Positions 36,942 to 44,658 of a stretch of DNA of 64,000 bases are shown in pieces (the stretch's first letter is position 1; each line of letters opens with the position of its first letter). The DNA comes from Sporichthyaceae bacterium (GTDB taxonomy: Bacteria > Actinomycetota > Actinomycetes > Sporichthyales > Sporichthyaceae): contig DASXPS010000019.1 in the NCBI GenBank assembly GCA_036493475.1, positions 37,115 through 101,114 on the forward strand. Reading direction: 5' to 3'. The position numbers and the translations under genes were made by a program. Under the pieces are notes generated by a model. That model ran no database searches, was not told the origin of the DNA, and saw only the letters and a program-made list of their open reading frames with translations.

Positions 36942-37095
36942 GTCCGCTCGAAGAAGCTGACCCCTCAGCACGCCCTCGAGCGCCCTCCGCACACAGCGGC
37001 ACACAGACAATGTGACGCATGTGACTGAAGTTACGGAGAAGTTAGGGCAAACACCAACCAAACGGCCACATCGACACGCCTGTGCCCACAACTGA

Positions 37096-37935
37096 TCAGC
37101 CCCGCGGGCCATACACCGCGACGTCGACCTCGAGGGTGACCTCGATCGGCTCCGGCAGCGCCGCCAGTCGCGCCGCCAACTCCGCCGACTGGACGTGGTG
37201 CGCGTTGGGACCCATGCCCACCACCGCCCCGGCGGCGGCGTGCGACAAGCACATCGAAGACATCACCTGCCGCGTCGTCGACGACGCGAACCACGGGTCC
37301 AGGGACGCGGCCAACCGGGCCGGCTTGTCCGGGTCCACCGAGACCAACCCGAGCGGCCCGATCAACTCGGCCAGATGCCCGGGCCCCGGCGTGACCACCG
37401 ACAATGCCCCGTCCGCGCGCAGCACCCGCGCGTACTCGGCGCCGTTGCGGGGGGCAAACACGTTGAGCACCAAGCCGGCGCAACCATCGGCCAGCGGCAG
37501 CGGCTCGCGCAGATCCCATCCGATCGCGCTCGCCCGCGGATGGCAGCGCGCCGCCCGACGCAGCGCGGGCGCCGATGAGTCGACCGCCAATCCCTCGGCG
37601 TCCGGCAGCGCCTCGAGCACCGCGGCCAGGTAGTGGCCCGGACCGGAGCCGGCGTCCAGCACCAGGCCACCCGGCCACGCGGCCGACGCGACCTCGATCA
37701 GCGCGTCCACCACCGGCGCGAAATGACCTGTCGTCAGAAATTGCGAGCGCGCGTCCACCGCCGCGGCGTCGTCCGCACCGAGCGCAGTGCGGCCCAGACC
37801 GCCCGCCAGGTTCAAATAACCCTGCCGGGCCCGGTCGAAGGAATGCCCGGACGGGCAGTGCACCCCGGCCGCCGTCGCCGCGAATCCCGCCCGGCACACC
37901 GGGCAGCGCAGCGCGGCCTCAGCGAACGAAGACAA
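37096..37935 (-). CDS. RlmA-type 23S rRNA (guanine-N1) methyltransferase
   Basis: Protein of 279 aa. The N terminus has the zinc-binding knuckle CPVC (C11, C14) and CPSGHSFD (C27, H31) that distinguishes RlmA/TlrB proteins, followed by ARQGYLNLA. The S-adenosylmethionine site is VLDAGSGPGHYL near residue 92. Members methylate G745 or G748 in 23S rRNA helix 35; the Gram-positive type (TlrB-like) lowers tylosin binding. The only upstream in-frame start is TTG 37935, which overlaps the 3' end of the quinone-reductase-like gene by 17 bp, so translation is coupled. Confidence 0.82.
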   Translation of the reverse strand: MSSFAEAALRCPVCRAGFAATAAGVHCPSGHSFDRARQGYLNLAGGLGRTALGADDAAAVDARSQFLTTGHFAPVVDALIEVASAAWPGGLVLDAGSGPGHYLAAVLEALPDAEGLAVDSSAPALRRAARCHPRASAIGWDLREPLPLADGCAGLVLNVFAPRNGAEYARVLRADGALSVVTPGPGHLAELIGPLGLVSVDPDKPARLAASLDPWFASSTTRQVMSSMCLSHAAAGAVVGMGPNAHHVQSAELAARLAALPEPIEVTLEVDVAVYGPRG

Positions 37936-38884
37936 CCTTCCCGAACACCTCGCCGCTGTGCATGCGCGCGAAGCCGTCCTTGGCCCCGGCCAACGGGAAC
38001 TCGCTGTCGACCAACGGCTTCACCCCGGTGTTCGCCAGGAACTGCGCGAGCTGCTCGAGCTCGTCGCGGGTGCCCATGGTCGAGCCGAGCACGTTCATCT
38101 GCAGGAAGAACAGTCGGGTCAGATCCGCGGGCGGGGCGAACCCGCTGGTGGCACCGGAGATCACGATCGTGCCGCCCGGCTTCAGCGAGCGCATGGAGTG
38201 CGCCCAGGTGGCCTCGCCGACGGTTTCCATCACCGCGTCCACCTTGTCCGGCAACCGCGCGCCGGTCTCGAACGCCGCGTCCGCACCCAGTTCCAGGGCG
38301 CGGGCCCGCTTGGCCTCGTCCCGACTGGTCACCCAGACCCGCAGGCCCGCCGTGTGGCCGAGCAGGATGCACGCGGTGGCCACGCCACCGCCGGCACCCT
38401 GCACCAGCACGGTGGCGCCGGGTGACAGCGCGCCGCGGGTGAACAGCATCCGATAGGCGGTCAGGTATGCGGTCGGCAGGCATGCGGCCTCGGCCATGGA
38501 CAGCTGCGCCGGCTTGGGTACCAGGTTGCGCCGCGGCACCACCACCTGCTCGGCGAACGTGCCCGGGTGCTTCTCCGAGAGCAGCGTGCGGCGCGGGTCG
38601 AAGGTCTCGTCGCCGCGGTAGTCCGGGTCACCGATCAGCGCGTGCACGATGACCTCGTTGCCGTCCGGGTCGACGCCCGCCGCGTCGGTGCCGAGGATCA
38701 TCGGCAGCGCCGACTCCTTCAACCCGACCCCGCGCAGCGTCCAGATGTCGTGGTGGTTGAGCGAGGCGGCCTTGACCTCGACGGTCACCCAACCGTCCTT
38801 GGCGATCGGCTCGGGGCGCTCGCCCAGCTCGAGGCAGGACAGCGGGTCGTCATCGGAGAAGCGCACTGCGCTGACGGCAAACAT
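37919..38884 (-). CDS. Zinc-type dehydrogenase/quinone oxidoreductase (MDR superfamily)
   Basis: Protein of 321 aa of the medium-chain dehydrogenase/reductase superfamily. The GroES-like N-terminal part has ASLNHHDIWTLRGVG and ILGTDAAGV; the NAD(P) site is VLVQGAGGGVATACILLG, and SRDEAKRARALELGAD follows. The cysteine set for a structural zinc is absent, so a quinone-reductase-like NADPH enzyme is likelier than a classical alcohol dehydrogenase. ATG 38884 lies 10 bp after the sodX stop; the gene appears to be in one transcript with sodX and rlmA. Confidence 0.88.
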   Translation of the reverse strand: MFAVSAVRFSDDDPLSCLELGERPEPIAKDGWVTVEVKAASLNHHDIWTLRGVGLKESALPMILGTDAAGVDPDGNEVIVHALIGDPDYRGDETFDPRRTLLSEKHPGTFAEQVVVPRRNLVPKPAQLSMAEAACLPTAYLTAYRMLFTRGALSPGATVLVQGAGGGVATACILLGHTAGLRVWVTSRDEAKRARALELGADAAFETGARLPDKVDAVMETVGEATWAHSMRSLKPGGTIVISGATSGFAPPADLTRLFFLQMNVLGSTMGTRDELEQLAQFLANTGVKPLVDSEFPLAGAKDGFARMHSGEVFGKVVFVR

Positions 38885-38894
38885 GTTCCCGACA

Positions 38895-39209
38895 CTACAG
38901 ACGCCGTCGCCACGGCCAGATCCGGGCGACCACCACCCCGAGCACATCGACCGGCGCTATCGCCCCCACCTGCCAGGAATCCACGCCGGCCGATGCGTTG
39001 TCGCGCTCCACCCACCAGCCCTCCGGCACCCGGTGCACCGCGCGCTTCACCGCGGTCGTCCCGTCCGGCAATCGCACGATCACCAGACGCCCGACCGGCA
39101 CCGGCGCGCCCTTGCGCACCAGCAATAAGTCCCCGTCACGCAACGTCGGCAGCATGGATTCGCCTGCCACGCGAACCAATTGCACGCCCCGACGAGTAGC
39201 GCCGATCAT
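38895..39209 (-). CDS. sodX: Nickel-type superoxide dismutase maturation protease
   Basis: Small S26-family signal peptidase of 104 aa. The catalytic Ser18 lies in AGESMLPTLRDGD and the general-base Lys55 in TTAVKRAVHRVP. There is no membrane anchor, as expected for SodX, which removes the propeptide from Ni-SOD so that the mature His1 can bind nickel. It is divergent from sodN with 68 bp between starts. ATG 39209 is used; a longer frame up to 39278 would overlap the sodN start. Confidence 0.88.
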   Translation of the reverse strand: MIGATRRGVQLVRVAGESMLPTLRDGDLLLVRKGAPVPVGRLVIVRLPDGTTAVKRAVHRVPEGWWVERDNASAGVDSWQVGAIAPVDVLGVVVARIWPWRRRL

Positions 39210-39277
39210 GCGGGTAGTGTCGCGAATGAACCCGGCCCCGTGAGCGGATGGGGCCGCCGCGACGAAGGGACTCTGCA

Positions 39278-39670
39278 ATGCGGTTCCCGCGTATCCAGAC
39301 GGTGCACGCGCACTGCGATCTGCCGTGTGGTGTCTACGACCCGGCCCAGGCCCGCATCGAGGCGGAGTCGGTGAAGGCCATCTGCCAGAAGTACCACGGC
39401 AGCGACGACCCGGCTTTCAAGGAGCGTGCGCTGGTCATCAAGGAGGATCGCTCCGATCTGGTCAAGCACCACCTGTGGGTGCTGTGGACGGACTACTTCA
39501 AGCCGCCGCACTTCGAGGCCTACCCGCAGCTGCACGGCCTGTTCAACGAGGCCACCAAGCTGGCCGGTGCCGGGGGCACCAAGGGCTCCACCGACGAGGC
39601 GGTCGCGGACAAGCTGCTGGGCAAGATCGATGAGATCGCCGAGATTTTCTGGGCCACCAAGAAGGCCTGA
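39278..39670 (+). CDS. sodN: Nickel superoxide dismutase precursor
   Basis: Precursor of 130 aa. The nickel hook HCDLPCGVY begins at residue 12, so the propeptide is 11 residues (MRFPRIQTVHA) and SodX cleavage should expose His1, Cys2 and Cys6 of the mature enzyme. The rest (YDPAQARIEAESVKAICQKY, DYFKPPHFE, FWATKKA at the end) matches Ni-SODs of Streptomyces. It dismutates superoxide in the cytoplasm. RBS AAGGGA before ATG 39278. In Streptomyces, sodN is repressed by Nur without nickel; I could not identify a Nur box in the short divergent gap. Confidence 0.96.
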   Translation: MRFPRIQTVHAHCDLPCGVYDPAQARIEAESVKAICQKYHGSDDPAFKERALVIKEDRSDLVKHHLWVLWTDYFKPPHFEAYPQLHGLFNEATKLAGAGGTKGSTDEAVADKLLGKIDEIAEIFWATKKA

Positions 39671-39683
39671 AAACGCCACGCCC

Positions 39684-39719
39684 GATGCACCGCCGCCGGC
39701 CTTCCGGAGGCGGTGCATC
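39684..39719 (+). terminator. Terminator hairpin of sodN
   Basis: GATGCACCGCC (39684-39694) and GGCGGTGCATC (39709-39719) are perfect complements; inside, CCGG-CCTT-CCGG can form the tip. It lies 14 bp after the sodN stop. No U-tract follows. Confidence 0.7.
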
Positions 39720-39746
39720 CGCGTTCAATGGGTAGGACCACTGCCC

Positions 39747-39752
39747 GGGTAT
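39747..39752 (+). promoter_or_regulatory. Possible SigF-type -10 element before rsbW
   Basis: GGGTAT, the -10 motif of SigF/SigB-dependent actinobacterial promoters, lies 22 bases before the rsbW-like start. A GTTC that could serve as -35 (consensus GTTT) is present 20 bases upstream, longer than the usual 15-17. An autoregulated rsbW-sigF promoter would be expected, but the spacing makes this weak. Confidence 0.3.
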
Positions 39753-39773
39753 ACCCAGCAGGAAGGAAATGCG

Positions 39774-40205
39774 GTGACGCAACTGGGCGCCCTGGACGGG
39801 GCTGCTAACTCCCCGGCTCCCGACTTCGTGGAGATCCGCCTACCTGCCGACGGGGCCTTCCTGTCGGTGCTGCGTACCGCTACGGCCGCACTGGCCGCGC
39901 GGTTGAACTTCACCATCGACGAGATCGAGGACCTGCGTATCGCCGTGGACGAGGCGTGCGCGTTGGTTCTGGTCAAAGCCGTGCCCGAGGGCGAACTGCT
40001 GTGCCGGTTCGTCATCGATCCCGCGGCCATGACGGTCAGTGTCACCGCGCCCACCAGGGACGGCACACCCCCTGCCCGGGACAGCTTCGCCTGGATGGTG
40101 CTCACCGCGCTGGCGGGCGACGTGGATGCGTCGATCTCCGCCGACCAGCACCTGAGCATTCGAATGCGGAAGGAACGCACCACCATCGGTGGGGCTAACT
40201 CGTGA
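39774..40205 (+). CDS. RsbW-like anti-sigma factor (ATP-binding serine kinase fold)
   Basis: Protein of 143 aa with the GHKL ATPase fold: the N-box helix reads NFTIDEIEDLRIAVDEACAL, and VSVTAPTRDGTPP, DSFAWMVLTALAGDVDAS follow. It should bind and hold the SigF-type sigma factor encoded next to it and release it when an anti-anti-sigma factor binds. No anti-anti-sigma gene is next to it. GTG 39774 is preceded by GGAAGGA. Its stop codon TGA overlaps the GTG that opens the inserted repeat, which now separates it from sigF. Confidence 0.88.
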   Translation: MTQLGALDGAANSPAPDFVEIRLPADGAFLSVLRTATAALAARLNFTIDEIEDLRIAVDEACALVLVKAVPEGELLCRFVIDPAAMTVSVTAPTRDGTPPARDSFAWMVLTALAGDVDASISADQHLSIRMRKERTTIGGANS

Positions 40206-40275
40206 GCGAGCGCAGCGAGCGAACCAAGAGCAGAGCACGCAGGCACCCGGCGGAGGAGCGAAGCGGGGGAGCCGC
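40202..40275 (+). repeat. Short palindromic repeat, copy B, between rsbW and sigF
   Basis: The sequence begins GTGAGCGAGCGCAGCGAGCG and continues Arg-codon-rich to the sigF start. It contains a 25-codon open frame, 40202-40279, reading VSERSERTKSRARRHPAEER and ending GGAA, whose stop TGA overlaps the sigF GTG. Both junctions therefore keep GTGA stop/start overlaps (rsbW to mini-ORF, mini-ORF to sigF). The core GAGCGCAGCGAGC recurs inverted at 17526-17538, and a related copy opens aroA at 57561. Such MSERSER-type repeats at gene starts are common in actinobacterial genomes. Confidence 0.65.
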
Positions 40276-41088
40276 GTGACGGATGCCGACAGGGTCCCTT
40301 CGGATCCGGTTGACCGCAGCTCCGATCTCGCGGTTGCGCGGGAGGAGGCGCGGACGATGTTGGTCGCGCTGGCCACGCTGGAAGAGGACGACCCCGAGCG
40401 CGGGAAGCTGCGTGACCAACTGGTCGAGATGCATCTGCCGTTGGTCGAGCATCTGGCCCGCCGCTTCCGCAACCGCGGCGAGCCGTTCGACGACCTTGTC
40501 CAAGTGGCCACCATCGGCCTGATCAAGTCCGTGGACCGGTTCGACACCGAGCGCGGCGTGGAGTTTTCCACCTATGCCACCCCGACCATCGTCGGGGAGA
40601 TCAAACGACACTTCCGGGACCGCGGCTGGGCAGTGCGGGTGCCGCGCCGGCTGCAGGAGCTACGGCTGGCGTTGACCACCGCGACCGCCGAGCTCTCCCA
40701 GAAGCACGGCCGCGCGCCGACGGTGGGCGAGCTGGGCCTGCACCTCGGGCTGTCCGAGGAGGAGATCCTGGAGGGTTTGGAGTCGGCCAACGCCTACAGC
40801 ACGCTGTCCCTGGACGCGGGCGATGGCGGGGACGAGGAGGGGCCGACCGTCGTGGAACAGCTCGGCGCGCAGGACGAAGCGCTGGAGAACGTCGAATATC
40901 GTGAATCACTCAAGCCACTTCTGGAACAGTTGTCCCCGCGGGAGAAGAAGATTCTGCTTTTGCGGTTTTTCGGCAACATGACGCAATCGCAGATCGCCGA
41001 GGAAATCGGAATTTCGCAGATGCACGTGTCCCGGCTGCTCGCCCGCACCCTGGCCCAACTGCGCCAGAACCTCTTGGTCGGTGAGTGA
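40276..41088 (+). CDS. sigF: RNA polymerase sigma factor, SigF/SigB type (group 3)
   Basis: Protein of 270 aa. Region 2: LVEHLARRFRNRGEPFDDLV and QVATIGLIKSVDRFDTERG with the -10 recognition helix FSTYATPTIVGEIKRHFRD; region 3: VRVPRRLQELRLAL and TVGELGLHLGLSEEEI; region 4 helix-turn-helix: MTQSQIAEEIGISQMHVSRL. This is the stress-response/sporulation class controlled by RsbW-type anti-sigma factors, such as the upstream gene product. GTG 40276 with GGGGGAG four bases upstream; an in-frame longer reading from 40189 runs through the inserted repeat and is unlikely. It converges on the next gene with 6 bp between stops. Confidence 0.92.
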   Translation: MTDADRVPSDPVDRSSDLAVAREEARTMLVALATLEEDDPERGKLRDQLVEMHLPLVEHLARRFRNRGEPFDDLVQVATIGLIKSVDRFDTERGVEFSTYATPTIVGEIKRHFRDRGWAVRVPRRLQELRLALTTATAELSQKHGRAPTVGELGLHLGLSEEEILEGLESANAYSTLSLDAGDGGDEEGPTVVEQLGAQDEALENVEYRESLKPLLEQLSPREKKILLLRFFGNMTQSQIAEEIGISQMHVSRLLARTLAQLRQNLLVGE

Positions 41089-41094
41089 GGACGC

Positions 41095-41463
41095 TCAGCC
41101 GGCGACGGGCCGCCCGGCGAACACCGCCACCAGCACTGCGGCCGCGCTGACCAACACCACGCCGCCGGCCGCCGGGATCGCCCGCGCCAGGCTCAGCCCC
41201 ACCGGCAACAAGATCAATTCCCACACCAACACCGGAGCGCGCGCCCACCGGCGGGTAAAGAACAAGCCGCGGGCGGCGAAGGCCAGCGCGATGCCGGTGA
41301 GCAGCGCCAACGCGGCCATCAGCTCGGCCGCCACGCGGTCGTCGACGTTCCCGGTGATGCCCTCCACGACGGCCCACAGTCCCAGCGCCACCACGGTCAC
41401 CGCTTGCCCCAACACCACCAGCGCGGCGACCGTGCCGGGCTCTCGACGGGAGCTCGACGTCAT
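41095..41463 (-). CDS. Four-helix membrane protein, 122 aa
   Basis: Unrecognised integral membrane protein. Four hydrophobic segments: VAALVVLGQAVTVVALGLWA, LMAALALLTGIALAFAA, VLVWELILLPVGLSLA and GGVVLVSAAAVLVAVFAG. Similar small proteins are common in actinobacteria without assigned function. ATG 41463; convergent with sigF. Confidence 0.75.
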   Translation of the reverse strand: MTSSSRREPGTVAALVVLGQAVTVVALGLWAVVEGITGNVDDRVAAELMAALALLTGIALAFAARGLFFTRRWARAPVLVWELILLPVGLSLARAIPAAGGVVLVSAAAVLVAVFAGRPVAG

Positions 41464-41812
41464 CGTGCTTTACGTTTCATTGACCAACTCCTGAGCCTAT
41501 TGAGGCCTTATCGGCCGCCGGGCGGGCACCATTCACCGATGATCTCGCTCACCGCACTCCTGGACACCGACCCGGGCGCGCCGCGGGCCAACGACCGCCG
41601 GGTAATTTTCGCCACGAAGTCTTGCGCGTGCCTAGCGGGTGGTTCAGGGTGGACCCCGGACGCGGAAACCTACGCCGCAGTCCGTGCCACAGATCACAGA
41701 AAATTCCTGGCTCGGTGGCAACTGTTTTAGCTCGTGAACGGGTTCACTTAGTAGTGACCGGCCGGTAACCGGTCAGCCCGCACCCAATTAACCGTCAAGA
41801 GGAGCTACACCC
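41464..41812. other. Intergenic region upstream of whiB1
   Basis: This 349-bp stretch has no convincing gene; a 63-codon open frame at 41539-41730 has no RBS and no recognisable features. It is the likely whiB1 control region: a CRP-like site lies at 41733-41748, and TGACCGG (41755-41761) pairs with CCGGTCA (41769-41775) in what would be the 5' leader or core promoter. Confidence 0.6.
41733..41748. promoter_or_regulatory. CRP-like operator upstream of whiB1
   Basis: CGTGA-ACGGGT-TCACT matches the cAMP receptor protein consensus TGTGA-N6-TCACA at eight of ten fixed positions with exact N6 spacing, and forms the palindrome GTGAAC-GG-GTTCAC. It ends 64 bp before the whiB1 start. In M. tuberculosis whiB1 is known to be regulated by CRP (Rv3676) through such sites; the same control here is inference. 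Confidence 0.5.
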
Positions 41813-42064
41813 ATGGACTGGCGCCACCGCGCGGTCTGCCGGGACGAAGATCCCGAATTGTTCTTCCCGATCGGGAACACCGGCCCTGCGCTTATGCAGA
41901 TCGAAGAGGCCCGAGCCGTGTGCCGCCGCTGCGACGTCATCGAGACATGCCTGCAATGGGCACTGGAGTCCGGTCAGGACGCCGGTGTCTGGGGCGGATT
42001 GTCCGAGGACGAGCGTCGCGCGCTCAAGCGCCGCACCGCGCGGGCCAGAGCGAGAGTTCTTTAG
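41813..42064 (+). CDS. whiB1: WhiB1-type iron-sulfur transcriptional regulator
   Basis: Protein of 83 aa. The four [4Fe-4S] cysteines are at 9, 37, 40 and 46, the numbering of M. tuberculosis WhiB1. The turn motif GVWGGLSEDERRAL and a basic C-terminal tail (KRRTARARARVL) for DNA binding follow. WhiB1 binds the sigma-A C-terminal domain and its cluster reacts with nitric oxide. RBS AGAGGAGC before ATG 41813. Its neighbour pdtaS on the opposite strand matches the Rv3219/Rv3220c arrangement. Confidence 0.94.
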   Translation: MDWRHRAVCRDEDPELFFPIGNTGPALMQIEEARAVCRRCDVIETCLQWALESGQDAGVWGGLSEDERRALKRRTARARARVL

Positions 42065-42097
42065 AGGGGCTAACCCCTTGCACCCCGATTCGATCGG

Positions 42098-42128
42098 ACC
42101 CCGGGCTCCCCGCTAGGGAGCCCGGGGT
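42098..42128 (+). terminator. Intrinsic terminator of whiB1
   Basis: ACCCCGGGCTCCC (42098-42110) and GGGAGCCCGGGGT (42116-42128) form a perfect 13-bp stem with loop CGCTA, followed by TCTTTCT. It overlaps the 3' codons of the convergent histidine kinase gene and probably serves both strands. Confidence 0.85.
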
Positions 42129-43606
42129 TCTTTCTGTCGGCTCATCGGAATCGCCAGGCGCACCGAGGTGCCACCACCGGGACGCTCGCCGAGCTCCAAC
42201 TCTCCCCGCAGTTCGCCGGCGACCAGCGTGCGCACGATGCGCAGGCCCAGATTCGCCGAGCTCACCGGATCGAACCCCGCAGGCAGCCCGCGGCCATCGT
42301 CGACCACCTCGACGCACAGCAGATCCGCTTCGCGCTCCGCGCGCACCGCGAGCAGTTGCGAATCCGGCCCCACCCCGTGCTCCAGTGCGTTCTGCACCAA
42401 CTCGGCGAGCACCATCGACAACGGCGCGGCCAGCCGGCCGGGCAGTCGACCGAACTCCCCGGTGCGCTGCGGGCGAACCACCGCCGCGAATCCCGACACG
42501 TCGGTGACCATGGCCAGCACCCGGTCGACCACGACGTCGAAGTCCACCGTCTCATCGGCTGACTGCGACAGCGTGTCGTGCACGATCGCGATCGACCCCA
42601 CCCGCCGCTCTGCCTCGGCCAGCGCCTCGCGAGCAGGAGCCGAGTCCACCCGGCGGGCCTGCATCCGCAGCAACGCGGCAATCGCCTGCAGGCTGTTCTT
42701 CACCCGATGGTGGGTCTCCCGGATCGTGGCGTCCTTGGTGATCAGCTCGCGTTCCCGGCGGCGCAGCTCAGTGACGTCGCGGACCAGCACCAGGGCGCCG
42801 ACGTGCGCCGCAACCCCGGCCGGCGGGCCGCCACACAGGGGTATGGCCCGCACTCGCAGCGCGGCCGTGTCGCTCTCGATCCACACCGCGCGGGCCACCC
42901 GACCGGAGGCCACCACGCTCACCGCCTCGTCGGTCGGTTCCGTGCTGTGCACCAGTTCCGCGGTCAACGAGCCGAGGTGGTTTCCGATCAGGTCGGTGGC
43001 CAGGCCCAAGCGGCGGTAGGCGGACAGTGCATTCGGGCTGGCGTAACTGACCACGCCGGTCGCGTCCAACCGGATCAAGCCGTCGCCCACCCGCGGGGAG
43101 GAGTCGCTCGCGTCCACCGCGCCCGGCTGCGGGAACCGCCCGTCGGCGATCATCCGGGCCAGATCCCCCGCGCATTGCAGATAGGTCAGCTCCAATCGGC
43201 TGGGCGTGCGTACCGAGACCAGGCTGGTGGTCCGCGCGATCACGCCGAGTACCCGATCGCCGCGGCGCACCGGAATCGCCTCGGCGCGCACCGGCACATC
43301 GGGCAACCATTGCGGGTCCTGACGCACGATCCGCCCGGTGTCCTGCGCGGTGTCCAACATCGGCTTGACGCCGCGGGCCAGCCGACTACCGACGACATCG
43401 TCCTGGTAGGCGGTGGGTCCGGTGGTTGGGCGCAGCTGGGCCACCGCGACAAACCCGGACCCGTCCGCCGCCGGCACCCACAGCACCAGGTCGGAGAAGG
43501 ACAGGTCGGCCAGCAACTGCCAGTCCGCGACCAGCAGGTGCAGCCACTGCAGATCCTCGGCGTCGGCGGCACACACCGATCGGAGGAGTTCACGCAACGA
43601 CGCCAT
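42113..43606 (-). CDS. pdtaS: PdtaS-like sensor histidine kinase
   Basis: Protein of 497 aa, soluble. N-terminal GAF-like domain (about 1-150: LVLWVPAADGSGFVAVAQL, VLGVIARTTS), a PAS-like domain (about 200-290: IRLDATGVVSYASPNALSAY), then the HisKA_2 box IRETHHRVKNSLQAIAALL with the phospho-His and a HATPase_c domain (LAELVQNALEHG, VEVVDDGRGLPAGFD, LGLRIVRTLV). It matches PdtaS, partner of the antiterminator response regulator PdtaR, which is not in the window. ATG 43606; a longer open frame upstream lacks support. Confidence 0.9.
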   Translation of the reverse strand: MASLRELLRSVCAADAEDLQWLHLLVADWQLLADLSFSDLVLWVPAADGSGFVAVAQLRPTTGPTAYQDDVVGSRLARGVKPMLDTAQDTGRIVRQDPQWLPDVPVRAEAIPVRRGDRVLGVIARTTSLVSVRTPSRLELTYLQCAGDLARMIADGRFPQPGAVDASDSSPRVGDGLIRLDATGVVSYASPNALSAYRRLGLATDLIGNHLGSLTAELVHSTEPTDEAVSVVASGRVARAVWIESDTAALRVRAIPLCGGPPAGVAAHVGALVLVRDVTELRRRERELITKDATIRETHHRVKNSLQAIAALLRMQARRVDSAPAREALAEAERRVGSIAIVHDTLSQSADETVDFDVVVDRVLAMVTDVSGFAAVVRPQRTGEFGRLPGRLAAPLSMVLAELVQNALEHGVGPDSQLLAVRAEREADLLCVEVVDDGRGLPAGFDPVSSANLGLRIVRTLVAGELRGELELGERPGGGTSVRLAIPMSRQKEPRAP

Positions 43607-43706
43607 GGAGGAGGAGCCTAAGCAACCACGAAACACGCCGACCCGAAGCTCGGCGGCAGGGTAGGTTCGCAAAGGTGCGTGCCAAGGCAACCGGGAGGCA
43701 GCAACC

Positions 43707-44627
43707 GTGACCGACGTCGACCCGCGGGCGCGGGCCGAGGCGTCCGTCGACACGGCCTTCTGGGATCGAGTGGTGGCCACCGATTACGCCCTGCCGGTCG
43801 GCGGCAAACCCGCGGATCTGGCGGTGGAACTGGTCGAACTGCTCGGCGCCACCGACCCCCATCTGCGCGACGACCTGGGTCTGGACGTGCTGACCACCTG
43901 GGTGCGCCGCAGTGTGTACGACGATCTGCTGCCCGGCCTGGGTGATGGGCTCAGCGACCAATTGCGGGCCGGCCTCGGTGAGGAGGGCACGTGGTCGGTG
44001 CTGCGCCGCTCGTTCTCCGCCGCCGCGCTGGCCGCGGTCGTGGAGCGGGACAACGTGCGTCCGCGGGTGGCCCCGGAGACGGTGCTGGCCTGGGGTGATC
44101 GCGGGTTGGCCTGGCTGCTCGCCGAGCGGGACCTGCGCAGCCACATCCCCGGCGCGGGTCGGGTGCAGGCGGTGGCGCACGGTGCCGATGTGATCGGCGC
44201 GCTGGCCCGCTCCCGTCATCTGGGTGAGGGCGGGCTGATGGTGCTGTTGGACACGGTGGCCGATCGGCTGCTGACCCCGGCTTCGGCGGTGTTCGCCGGC
44301 CGGGAGGAGGACCGACTGGCCGCGGCCACCATGGCGCTGTTGCACCGCGACATGGTCGGACTGGACGTGCTCGAGCCGTGGGTGGAGCGGTTGGCGGCGG
44401 TCTGGACGCCGGCCGGCCGGCACGGCGATCCGGTGCCCGCGTCCTTGGTGAACACCGTGGCCTACGCTCGCGCGCTGCACCTGCAATTGCTGCTCGGCAT
44501 TCGCCCACCCAACGGGGTACCCGTCTACGCCTACACCGACGCACCCGTGGCGCGGGTCGAGTTGCTCGGATTGCTGCAGGCGGCGCTGCGCAGCAGTGGA
44601 CCGTTCTCGGCCCGGACCACGCAGTGA
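43707..44627 (+). CDS. DUF2785 family protein
   Basis: Protein of 306 aa, predicted all-helical and soluble. LRDDLGLDVLTTWVRRSVYD, the SVLRRSFSAAALAAVVERDN block and the IPGAGRVQAVAHGADVIGAL segment fit DUF2785, a family of unknown function found in bacilli and actinobacteria. GTG 43707 with GGGAGG upstream. It stands between the divergent pdtaS and bioF; the 31-bp gap to bioF suggests co-transcription with the biotin genes, though no role in biotin synthesis is known. Confidence 0.75.
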   Translation: MTDVDPRARAEASVDTAFWDRVVATDYALPVGGKPADLAVELVELLGATDPHLRDDLGLDVLTTWVRRSVYDDLLPGLGDGLSDQLRAGLGEEGTWSVLRRSFSAAALAAVVERDNVRPRVAPETVLAWGDRGLAWLLAERDLRSHIPGAGRVQAVAHGADVIGALARSRHLGEGGLMVLLDTVADRLLTPASAVFAGREEDRLAAATMALLHRDMVGLDVLEPWVERLAAVWTPAGRHGDPVPASLVNTVAYARALHLQLLLGIRPPNGVPVYAYTDAPVARVELLGLLQAALRSSGPFSARTTQ

Positions 44628-44658
44628 GCAACGCCGGCCGGGCCGGCACAGTGGGGCA

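Noticed and set aside
41539..41730. 63-codon open frame upstream of whiB1
   Set aside because: No ribosome binding site, no recognisable motif and it fills a region that looks like a promoter; better explained as intergenic.
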